Shown here piece by piece: positions 7,518 to 14,435 of a stretch of 15,485 nt of DNA. The stretch spans positions 1-15,485 of the forward strand of contig DATIXD010000343.1 of assembly GCA_035518875.1 (NCBI GenBank), in the 5' to 3' direction. The notes beneath the pieces are model-generated. The model did not search any database. It was not told the DNA's origin and saw only the letters and a list, made by a program, of their open reading frames with translations. The translations under genes were made by a program, and so were the position numbers. Within the stretch, counting starts at the first letter, position 1, and the number at the start of each line of letters is the position of its first letter. The DNA comes from DATIXD01 sp035518875. Lineage in GTDB: Bacteria > Pseudomonadota > Gammaproteobacteria > Methylococcales > Methylococcaceae.

Positions 7518-9008
7518 ATGAACCACCGGCGAATTCGCACTTCGTGGCTTCAAAAAGACCGCAACGGTCTCGCGTTGTTAGGGCTTGGCATTCTGCTCCT
7601 GACCGCCTGCACGACCGTCCCAAAAGCGCCGGCCTCGCCGGTGCTGGAAATTAACAGGCACCGGCCTGCGGCAACGTTCCCAAATAAAGCTGCCCCATTG
7701 CATCGGCGAACGAGGAAGAACGCGCAGCAGGCCACGACCTCCGTTCGTTCGGCTACCCCGTCGAGCGCGCAGGCAGGTCTTCACGGGGGTCTCGATTGGC
7801 GCGGCTGGCAAGGACTGCATTACGAGGGCTCCGCGCAACATCCCCGTGACTGGAAGTGGACCGATGACGAAAAGGAGCCCTCGTTTCCTTCGATTTTTTT
7901 GGACCGTCTGACGATGAAAGGGAAATTCGGCGCCCGCGTGGACCTGGACGCGGCGGCTTTCGCGCCCGCCGATGGACTCGGCCCGGTTGCCAACGACGTG
8001 CAAGTCCGACGTTGGCGGGTCTACACCACCGGCGATGCCATTGTGGTCGTTCCGTTCTCTTACACGTTGAGCGTCGTCGCTGTCGCCAACAACAATTTTG
8101 TGTTGGACGACACTTTTCTGGAGTTCAAACGCATTCCCTATCTTGGCACCTTCAAGGTCGGCGCATTCATCCCGCGGATGGGGCTGGAAACTTCGGCGAG
8201 TAGCCGCGAGGCGACCTTCATGGAATGGAGCAGCGCCGTCGAGGCCCTGGGCCCCCGAATCAGTATCGGCGGGCAATTCAGCCGTCCCGTCTTCCGCGAG
8301 CGGGCGACCTGGAGCCTCGGCGTTTTCACCCAGAGCCTCGGCGCGGACGTCGGCGATGCGACCAAGAGTTTCGTGCGCGCCATCGGCCGAGCGACCTGGC
8401 TGCCGTTTTACGAAGTCCCGGATCCGACATCGGGATCGCAGCGACTGCTCCATGTCGGCCTGAATGCCAACTTTCTACGCTCCGACGACGCCACGATCCG
8501 TTACCAAACCCGTCCGGAAAGCCGCATGGCGCCGCTTCTCGCCAACACCGGCGATATCCCTGCCAAGGACATGGGCAGTTATGGCCTGGAGGTCGCCTGG
8601 CTGGACGGCCCGTGGTCTTTCCAGGGGGAATATCTCAGCAACTACGTCACTGGCGCGACTGGTCAAAACTTCTATGGCTTCTATGCCTACGGCAGTTATT
8701 TCTTTACCGGCGAAAGCCGGCATTATGATACGACGACCGGCTTTTTCGCCCGCCTCAAACCACGCCAGGACTTCTCCTTCAGCGGTAGCGGTCTCGGCGC
8801 TGTGGAAGCGGCACTGCGTTTTTCCTATGTCGATCTCAGTGACGGCCCGGTCAAGGGAGGCATACTCCGATCCCTTACGGCGGGGCTCAACTGGTATCTC
8901 CACGCCAACTCCAAACTGCGCTTCAACTACGTGTTTGCCAGCGCCAGCGGTGGCCCCGTCGTCGGCGATCTGAACGTATTCGAAACCCGCTTCGAGTTCG
9001 ACTTTTGA
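7518..9008 (+). CDS. OprO/P-family (phosphate-selective type) porin with a lipobox
   Basis: The 496-residue protein fits the Porin_O_P family, beta-barrel channels of the outer membrane often linked to phosphate or polyphosphate uptake. Typical features are an N-terminal segment with GLDWRGWQGLHYEG, alternating barrel strands, FKVGAFIPRMGLE with a following FMEW, RPESRMAPLLANTG, GPWSFQGEYLSNY and YFFTGESR. The C-terminus FETRFEFDF ends in Phe, as outer-membrane barrels do. The ATG at 7518 is chosen because it begins a compact signal sequence ending in LLLTAC, with Cys31 in a lipobox; AAAGAAG lies before it. The start at 7452 would put an odd polar leader before the signal. A lipidated barrel of this type is unusual. 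The gene is followed after 255 bases by a lipoprotein patatin. A decayed paralogue lies at 535-1040. The specific substrate is not shown by sequence. Confidence 0.88.
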   Translation: MNHRRIRTSWLQKDRNGLALLGLGILLLTACTTVPKAPASPVLEINRHRPAATFPNKAAPLHRRTRKNAQQATTSVRSATPSSAQAGLHGGLDWRGWQGLHYEGSAQHPRDWKWTDDEKEPSFPSIFLDRLTMKGKFGARVDLDAAAFAPADGLGPVANDVQVRRWRVYTTGDAIVVVPFSYTLSVVAVANNNFVLDDTFLEFKRIPYLGTFKVGAFIPRMGLETSASSREATFMEWSSAVEALGPRISIGGQFSRPVFRERATWSLGVFTQSLGADVGDATKSFVRAIGRATWLPFYEVPDPTSGSQRLLHVGLNANFLRSDDATIRYQTRPESRMAPLLANTGDIPAKDMGSYGLEVAWLDGPWSFQGEYLSNYVTGATGQNFYGFYAYGSYFFTGESRHYDTTTGFFARLKPRQDFSFSGSGLGAVEAALRFSYVDLSDGPVKGGILRSLTAGLNWYLHANSKLRFNYVFASASGGPVVGDLNVFETRFEFDF

Positions 9009-9263
9009 CTCGTTTTCACGTTGCTCATCGATCGCTTGACGGCTTTCACCCCAAGCGCAACGTACGGCCCAAATGGGCGAGAAAGCCCACTAAATTTCCT
9101 TTCCTTCGTCAACGCGTATCTTCAAGTTTAACTGGTGGACGCACCGGCTTCCGAGTCCTGCGGGGACTCATGACAGCGATCGCGATATAGAGCAAGGTTG
9201 GAGAGCCGATGGCTCTGTTCTAACACAGGGATGGGGGGTCAAGACTTGTCGGGAGGCAAAATT
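9009..9263. other. Intergenic region between porin and lipoprotein patatin
   Basis: It holds two small perfect stems: TGGGC/GCCCA around GAGAAA shortly after the porin stop, and GAGTCC-TGCGG-GGACTC at 9153-9169. Neither has a good T-run, so termination is uncertain and the two genes could share a transcript. A patatin frame opens 22 codons early at 9198, but that start lacks a ribosome binding site. Confidence 0.3.
9251..9256 (+). promoter_or_regulatory. Ribosome binding site of the lipoprotein patatin gene
   Basis: GGGAGG lies seven bases before the ATG at 9264 and decides this start over the earlier one at 9198. The chosen start also puts the lipobox at a normal distance from the N-terminus. 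Confidence 0.7.
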
Positions 9264-10691
9264 ATGGGCGTAACGTCATATGACAGCATTCGGATGTCCG
9301 CGGCGCTCTGTCTCGTCGTTGTGCTCACGGCGTCGGGATGCGTGACTGCCCCTGTGTATATGATCAAACCGGCGGCTGAGCGCCAGGATTGTGCCCAACC
9401 GGCTCCCGACCACGAGATTCTCGTTGGCCTCTCCGTCTCTGGGGGCGGGAGTCGAGCCGCACTTTTTGCGGCCAGCGCCTTCGAGGCGCTGAGTCAACTT
9501 CGAGTCGGTCCCGAGCAACGCTCGCTGCTCGAGCAGGTCTCGTACATCTCCAGCGTGTCGGGCGGGAGCTTGGCCTCCGCGTATTACCACGTGAAGAAGC
9601 CGCCGCGCGAGGTGCCGATGCTGACGCCGGACGGCCAGATGACCGAGGCGTACAAAGCGTTTTTTGCCGGATTCAAGCAGGCCATGGCGCGCGATTATGA
9701 GGGGCCGCTGATCCGGCGGAATATCTTGCGTCTGCGCTGGTTCAATCCGGCCTGGACGGCAGTGTCACTCGGCGAAATCGTCGATGACTTCTACCTCGAT
9801 GAAATCAGGTTTCGAGATCTCGCACAGCGGCAAGCCCGTGGCGACAGCCCGTATTGGCTGATCAACACCACGCTGTATAACGACGGGCGCCGGCTGGTGT
9901 TGAGTACGCTCGACCGCGACTCACTGCGCTACGACTTCATTCGCGATCTCCAGCAACGGCCCGGTTGGGAAAACGTGAGTCCGGAGGCCGACCAGATCCT
10001 CCGCGCCCGCTGGGAAGCATTGCAGAGTCGCACGCCCGAGGATCTGAAGCTCGACTTGTGTCAAGTGAAAGTCTCGAGCGCTGTGGCGGGCTCCATGTCC
10101 TATCCGCCCATCATCGGACCGATCACGCTGGGCAACGAAGGAGAGGACCAGTACTGGCACGTTGGCGACGGCGGCATGTCCGACAATACCGGAGGCGAGT
10201 CCCTGCTCATGGTCTTTTTCAAGAAGCTGCAGGAGCGACGAGCCAAACGCGCCGTGATCCTTGCGCTCGATAGCTCGTACCCGTTCGATGTCGGCGGTAA
10301 AACCCTGAACCATCGAAAAGAAGGGTTTTCGCTCTTCGACGATGACTATTCGCGGATGCCGAGCATCATGGAAGAACGCTCTCTGGCGTATCGCGCCCTC
10401 TTTTTCAGGGTTGCCCAGCAGCAGGACCTGCTGCCGGGCCCGGCGCAGATTGTGTTGATCGGGCTCCGGCACACGGATGCCCAGTGGAAGGACGATCTGA
10501 GCGATCTGCCGCAGTCCTGTCGGGAAGAACGTGTGAACTGGAAATCTCCGATCGACGTCGCCCAGCACCTGGCCGGGGTTGTGACGCGACTCTTTTTGAA
10601 ATCCGCCTGCGACCGTGATCTGGTTGTCGCCGCAGCCAAGAAAGTGATCGCTCAGCACGAGCGCGCTATCAGGAAGGCACTGGAACCGTGA
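9264..10691 (+). CDS. Patatin-like phospholipase, predicted lipoprotein
   Basis: The 475-residue protein starts with a lipoprotein signal peptide (hydrophobic LCLVVVLT, lipobox ASGC with Cys26). It should be anchored in the outer or inner membrane facing the periplasm; Val at +2 is compatible with outer-membrane sorting. The patatin fold follows: glycine-rich loop SVSGGGSRAA (about 58-66), nucleophile elbow SSVSGGS with Ser99, and dyad Asp302 in GDGGMSDNTG. The likely reaction is hydrolysis of acyl ester bonds in phospholipids or lipoproteins; the substrate is unknown. GGGAGG seven bases upstream supports the start. It follows the porin in the same direction, and two bases after its stop another ATG opens the broken remnant at 10694. 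That spacing suggests an ancestral porin-patatin-third gene cluster. It is clearly different from the cytoplasmic patatin at 5836-6945. Confidence 0.88.
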   Translation: MGVTSYDSIRMSAALCLVVVLTASGCVTAPVYMIKPAAERQDCAQPAPDHEILVGLSVSGGGSRAALFAASAFEALSQLRVGPEQRSLLEQVSYISSVSGGSLASAYYHVKKPPREVPMLTPDGQMTEAYKAFFAGFKQAMARDYEGPLIRRNILRLRWFNPAWTAVSLGEIVDDFYLDEIRFRDLAQRQARGDSPYWLINTTLYNDGRRLVLSTLDRDSLRYDFIRDLQQRPGWENVSPEADQILRARWEALQSRTPEDLKLDLCQVKVSSAVAGSMSYPPIIGPITLGNEGEDQYWHVGDGGMSDNTGGESLLMVFFKKLQERRAKRAVILALDSSYPFDVGGKTLNHRKEGFSLFDDDYSRMPSIMEERSLAYRALFFRVAQQQDLLPGPAQIVLIGLRHTDAQWKDDLSDLPQSCREERVNWKSPIDVAQHLAGVVTRLFLKSACDRDLVVAAAKKVIAQHERAIRKALEP

Positions 10692-10693
10692 GC

Positions 10694-11095
10694 ATGCATC
10701 GGCGCCTACGGATCATTCCGAGCTGGGCAAGAACAAGCCCGCGCCGTAAGGCGGACTTTATTCCAAGCAGCGACTATCCGGCTCAAGTGCTGGGTGGCGC
10801 GGGCACTTATTCGGATCGTCCCACCGTGACGTATCGCCCCTTGGTCGGCGAGCGCTAAATCGGCCGATCCCGGTTTTTACCGGCTGATTGAGCTGATTCG
10901 GCAAGTGCAGATGAGCAATGCTATCGGCATGCATCTCGCCAGAATGGATGAGTGGCAGGTGCCCTTTTTGATCATTCGCGGCGAAACGGATGAGGAGATC
11001 AGGGTAGCCTCCCAAGAGATGCGGAAACCACTCGGGTTGAATCCGGCAGCGACGGAGTTGCACCAGTTGGGCCTCGTGGAGTCAATCAAATCATG
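10694..11095 (+). pseudogene. Broken conserved hypothetical protein (two fragments in different frames)
   Basis: An ATG at 10694 opens 54 codons ending in TAA at 10856-10858; its end reads DYPAQVLGGAGTYSDRP and TVTYRPLVGER. Five bases later, in another frame, coding-like sequence resumes from 10863 with ADPGFYRLIELIRQVQMSN and goes on through LIIRGETDEEIR and PLGLNPAATELH. From memory, both pieces resemble consecutive conserved parts of a proteobacterial hypothetical lipoprotein, with tens of intervening residues missing. I infer a deletion plus frame change. The second frame stays open to 11150, but the last part no longer looks conserved. The function of the family is unknown to me. Its position directly behind the lipoprotein patatin suggests it was once co-transcribed with it. 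Confidence 0.55.
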
Positions 11096-11205
11096 GCAAA
11101 ATAAAGCCCTCAGAGGTGAAGGCCTTGGCCCGGGCAACGATATCCCTTGAAATGCCGTTGGAATTTTTACTCTTCTTAAAGCTTTTTGTAATCCAAGGTC
11201 GATAA

Positions 11206-11949
11206 ATGGAAATAACCGGAAAAAATGTGATCATAACAGGCGGCGCGCGGGGCATGGGCAGGCGTTTTGCCGAGGATTTGAAATGCGCCGGGGCCAAGCC
11301 CTATGTGCTGGATGTGCTCCAGGAAAATCTCGATGCCCTGAAGAGCGAGACCGGCATCAGCGGGGATATCGTGGACGTCGGCAACGAGCAGGCCGTGGAG
11401 GCGTTCTTCGAGCGCTATGCAGCAGAGCACGGCGCGCCAGACGTGCTGATCAATAATGCCGGCATCACTTCAGATGCGCTTTTCATCAAGCAGAAGGGCG
11501 ATGAGATCACCAAGTTCCCGTTCAGCAACTGGGAAAAGGTGATCAATGTCAATCTCACCGGCGTTTTTCTCTGCGCGAGGGAGGCGGCTTTCCACATGGT
11601 CAGGAACCAGACCGGGGGCGTCATCGTCAACATCTCCTCTATCAGCCGTGCGGGCAATCTGGGCCAGACAAACTATTCCGCCACGAAGTCCGCCGTCGAT
11701 GCCATGACGGTGACTTGGGGAAAAGAATTGGCGCGATACGGAATAAGGGTCGGCGCGGTGGCCCCTGGGTACATCAACACCGAGATGGTGGCCAAGATCA
11801 GACCGGAAGTGCTGGACAAAATTGTCGAGAAGATTCCCGTGGGCCGTTTGGGAGAAATGGACGAAATAGCCCAGGCCGTCCAGTTCATCATCCGCAACGA
11901 TTTCTTCACGGGCCGGGTGCTCGAAGTGGATGGCGGTATGAGGATATAG
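11206..11949 (+). CDS. phaB: Acetoacetyl-CoA reductase (SDR family, PhaB/FabG-like)
   Basis: The 247-residue protein is a classical short-chain dehydrogenase/reductase. It shows the cofactor motif TGGARGMG (11-18), NNAG (83-86), and the catalytic tetrad Asn116, Ser144, Tyr157 and Lys161 (YSATK). The C-terminus VLEVDGGMRI is FabG/PhaB-like. In this context it should reduce acetoacetyl-CoA to (R)-3-hydroxybutyryl-CoA, the second step of PHB synthesis, in the cytoplasm. Asp36 sits at the end of the second beta strand (YVLDV), which in SDRs usually means NADH rather than NADPH preference. AAGG seven bases upstream supports the start. phaA follows after 62 bases in the same direction, so the two probably form an operon. 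By sequence alone a FabG role in fatty acid synthesis is possible; context favours PhaB. Confidence 0.85.
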   Translation: MEITGKNVIITGGARGMGRRFAEDLKCAGAKPYVLDVLQENLDALKSETGISGDIVDVGNEQAVEAFFERYAAEHGAPDVLINNAGITSDALFIKQKGDEITKFPFSNWEKVINVNLTGVFLCAREAAFHMVRNQTGGVIVNISSISRAGNLGQTNYSATKSAVDAMTVTWGKELARYGIRVGAVAPGYINTEMVAKIRPEVLDKIVEKIPVGRLGEMDEIAQAVQFIIRNDFFTGRVLEVDGGMRI

Positions 11950-12011
11950 CGCGACGGACTCGTGGATAGAAACCATCAAAACGTTTAGATCTTTTAAGAC
12001 CGAGGTAATCG

Positions 12012-13193
12012 ATGGAAGCCTATATAGTGGGGGGCGTTAGAACGCCGATCGGCAGATTCAGCGGGGCGATGGCTTCGCTGGACGCCATCGAAATCGGCGC
12101 TGCGGTCATCCGGGAGCTCGTGGCCAGAGCGGCTATCCAAAAAGGGGAAGTGGACGAAGTGGTCATGGGCAATGTCATCCAGGCCGGCCTGGGACAGAAT
12201 CCGGCGCGGCAGGCCGCCATCAAGGCCGGGCTACCCGAGGAAACCCCTTCTTTTACGCTCAACAAGGTCTGCGGATCGGGGCTTAAATCGGTGGCGATCG
12301 CCGGGCAGTCCGTTGCGACGGGCGAGGATCACGTGGTGATTGCGGGTGGCATGGAGCATATGACGGGTGCGCCCTACGTCATGAAAGCCCACCGTTGGGG
12401 GCAGCGTCTGGGTGACGGGGAGATCATCGATACCGTGATCCATGATGCCCTCTGGGACAAGTTTTACGATTGTCACATGGGTATCACTGCCGAGAATATC
12501 GCCGAGAAATATCACATTAGCCGGGCGGAACAGGACGAGTTCGCCGCTTCTTCCCAGCAGAAAACCGAGAAGGCGATCAAGGAAGGAATGTTCCACGACG
12601 AAATCGTGCCGATCCGCATCAAGCAGGAAAAAGGTGAGGACAAGCTCTTCGACATTGACGAGCACCCGCGCTTCGGTACGACTATCGAGTCGCTCGCCAA
12701 GCTGAAACCCGCATTCAGGTCCGATGGCACCATTACCGCTGGCAATGCCTCCGGAATCAATGACGGAGCGGCGGCGGTGCTGGTCGTCTCCAAGGAAAAG
12801 ATGGAAGCGATGAATCCTCCCTGGGCCTTCCGGATTCTCGGCTCGCAGTCCGCAGCGCTTGATCCTGCCTACATGGGGCTTGGGCCTATCAATGCCTGTC
12901 AGCTCCTTTTGGCGAGGGGCCATTGCTCGGTCAGGGACATCGATTTGATCGAGGTCAACGAGGCTTTCGCTTCGCAGTCCATTCAGGTTCATCGCGAAAT
13001 GGGATGGGACATGGACAAGGTGAATGTGCTGGGCGGCGCCATCGCTTTGGGGCATCCCGTAGGCGCCAGCGGAACGAGGATATTGGTGACGCTTCTTTAC
13101 GAAATGGTGCGGAGGAACGTGACGCTTGGTCTTGCCTCGCTCTGTATCGGAGGGGGACAGGGCATCGCCATGCTGGTCGAGCGGGTTCGATAA
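12012..13193 (+). CDS. phaA: Acetyl-CoA acetyltransferase (beta-ketothiolase) PhaA
   Basis: The 393-residue protein is a biosynthetic-type thiolase of normal family length. It carries the acyl-accepting Cys87 in NKVCGSGLKSV, His348 in GHPVGASG and Cys378 in CIGGGQG, which match the classical thiolase residues (Cys89, His348 and Cys378 in the Zoogloea enzyme). It condenses two acetyl-CoA to acetoacetyl-CoA in the cytoplasm, the first step of PHB synthesis, supplying the reductase encoded just upstream. The ATG is preceded by GAGG at six bases. A strong hairpin terminator follows 28 bases after the stop. A thiolase used in other pathways would look alike, but the flanking reductase and class III synthase genes make the PHA role very likely. 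Confidence 0.93.
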   Translation: MEAYIVGGVRTPIGRFSGAMASLDAIEIGAAVIRELVARAAIQKGEVDEVVMGNVIQAGLGQNPARQAAIKAGLPEETPSFTLNKVCGSGLKSVAIAGQSVATGEDHVVIAGGMEHMTGAPYVMKAHRWGQRLGDGEIIDTVIHDALWDKFYDCHMGITAENIAEKYHISRAEQDEFAASSQQKTEKAIKEGMFHDEIVPIRIKQEKGEDKLFDIDEHPRFGTTIESLAKLKPAFRSDGTITAGNASGINDGAAAVLVVSKEKMEAMNPPWAFRILGSQSAALDPAYMGLGPINACQLLLARGHCSVRDIDLIEVNEAFASQSIQVHREMGWDMDKVNVLGGAIALGHPVGASGTRILVTLLYEMVRRNVTLGLASLCIGGGQGIAMLVERVR

Positions 13194-13221
13194 ATACCGC
13201 ACGGCTCGATGGACAAACGAG

Positions 13222-13248
13222 AAAAGGGGCGGAAGCCCCTTTTCTTTT
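13222..13248. terminator. Hairpin terminator between convergent phaA and phaC
   Basis: AAAAGGGGC and GCCCCTTTT form a perfect 9-bp stem (13222-13230 with 13235-13243) closed by the loop GGAA, followed by CTTTT. The A-run on one arm and T-run on the other make it potentially bidirectional, serving the rightward phaBA and leftward phaEC transcripts. It is stronger for the plus strand. Confidence 0.88.
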
Positions 13249-13277
13249 GCATGATCAAGTGTTTCGAACCGGACGGG

Positions 13278-14435
13278 CTAATTTTGCGCCCGCCCTCTTC
13301 TGGTCGGCTTTTTTTCTGTGCTTAGCTTGTCCGCTGCGATCGAAGTGGGCGGGCCGGCGTATTTTCCATCCCTTTCATGCAGCCATTTCGATATGGCGGG
13401 CGCAAGTTCCTTCTGCGATTTCGAGCCGACGAAGACGCCGATATGTCCTCCCTTGAACTCGTAAAGCGTCTTGTCGTCCGTACCGACGAGGTCGTTCAGG
13501 GGCTTGGTCGTTGCGGGCGGTACCAGATGGTCGGCGGAGGCGTAGATGTTCAGGAGCGGCATGGTGATATTGCTTAAATCCACCCGACGATCGCCGATTC
13601 TCAGTTCCCCTTTGACGAGCTTGTTCTCCTGGTAACAATCCTTGATGAACTGCCGCAGGCATTCGCCCGACTGGCCGGGGCTGTCGAAGATCCACTTTTC
13701 CATTCTCAGGAAGTTAAGGAGCTTTTCCTTGTCTTCCATGATGTCCAGCATATCCACATACTTCCTGATATTCAGGCTGAACGGCATGAGCATAAGGAAA
13801 CCGGCATTCAGGAAGTCGCCGGGGACGATGCGGTAGGAATCGACCAGCGCATCGACGTTCATGTGCTTTGACCAGTTGAAAAGGAGCCCTTCATTGCTCG
13901 AGAAGTCAAACGGGGCAACGAGCGTGACGAGATTCCGTATTTTCTCCGGATAGAGCGCTGCATAAATGGCAGAGAAGGTCCCTCCCTGACAAATGCCCAT
14001 GAGGTTGATCTGTTCGCTCTTTGAGGTCCTTCTGACGACATCGACGCAGGTATGCAGATAACCATTGATATAATCATCGAGGGTGAGGTACATATCCGAC
14101 TTGGTTGGATATCCCCAGTCGATGATGAAAAGGTCCAAACCCTGGCTAAGCAGGTTTCTCACCATGCTCCTGTCGGGTTGCAGGTCAAGCATGTACTGCC
14201 GGTTGACCAGCGCGTAAACGATCAACACCGGCGTGCGGCAGGTGATCTCGCCTGCCTGCTTGTAGCGATACAGTCTCAGCTTGTCTTCCTCATAAACTAA
14301 CTCTTTCGGCGCCGTCCCCACGTCGATTTCATCGATTTCAGTCAGCGCTTCCGCGCCTTTGATCAACTTGCAGTTGATCTCACTGAGTTGTTTGATCATG
14401 GATTTTGCGTCGAAGTTTACCAAGGGCGTCTTCAT
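13278..14435 (-). CDS. phaC: Class III polyhydroxyalkanoate synthase, catalytic subunit PhaC
   Basis: The 385-residue alpha/beta-hydrolase-fold protein has the PHA-synthase lipase-like box GICQGG with catalytic Cys149. It also has Asp302 (ASADHLVPP) and His331 (GGHIGVF), the same numbers as the triad known for Allochromatium vinosum PhaC. Other family stretches are VLIVYALVNRQYMLDLQPDRS, shortened here to its core LIVYALVNRQ, plus DWGYP and FLRMEKWIFDSPGQ. With PhaE it polymerises (R)-3-hydroxyacyl-CoA at the granule surface. The protein is about 30 residues longer than the 355-residue A. vinosum enzyme, owing to a basic, low-complexity C-terminal tail ending KKPTRRGRAQN. The ATG overlaps the phaE stop by four bases (ATGA), and GGGAGG lies seven bases before it, inside phaE. 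Translation is therefore coupled to phaE. Confidence 0.96.
   Translation of the reverse strand: MKTPLVNFDAKSMIKQLSEINCKLIKGAEALTEIDEIDVGTAPKELVYEEDKLRLYRYKQAGEITCRTPVLIVYALVNRQYMLDLQPDRSMVRNLLSQGLDLFIIDWGYPTKSDMYLTLDDYINGYLHTCVDVVRRTSKSEQINLMGICQGGTFSAIYAALYPEKIRNLVTLVAPFDFSSNEGLLFNWSKHMNVDALVDSYRIVPGDFLNAGFLMLMPFSLNIRKYVDMLDIMEDKEKLLNFLRMEKWIFDSPGQSGECLRQFIKDCYQENKLVKGELRIGDRRVDLSNITMPLLNIYASADHLVPPATTKPLNDLVGTDDKTLYEFKGGHIGVFVGSKSQKELAPAISKWLHERDGKYAGPPTSIAADKLSTEKKPTRRGRAQN

Noticed and set aside
9921..10658. Minus-strand frame of 245 codons opposite the lipoprotein patatin
   Set aside because: It is antisense to a gene with complete patatin motifs and a good ribosome binding site; no domain is visible in it.
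11147..11173. Possible sigma70 promoter before phaB (TTGAAA, 15-base spacer, TACTCT)
   Set aside because: The spacer is shorter than normal and the -10 match is poor, so I did not list it as a feature.
12231..13202. Minus-strand frame of 323 codons opposite phaA
   Set aside because: It is fully antisense to a thiolase with all catalytic residues and has no recognisable motif.
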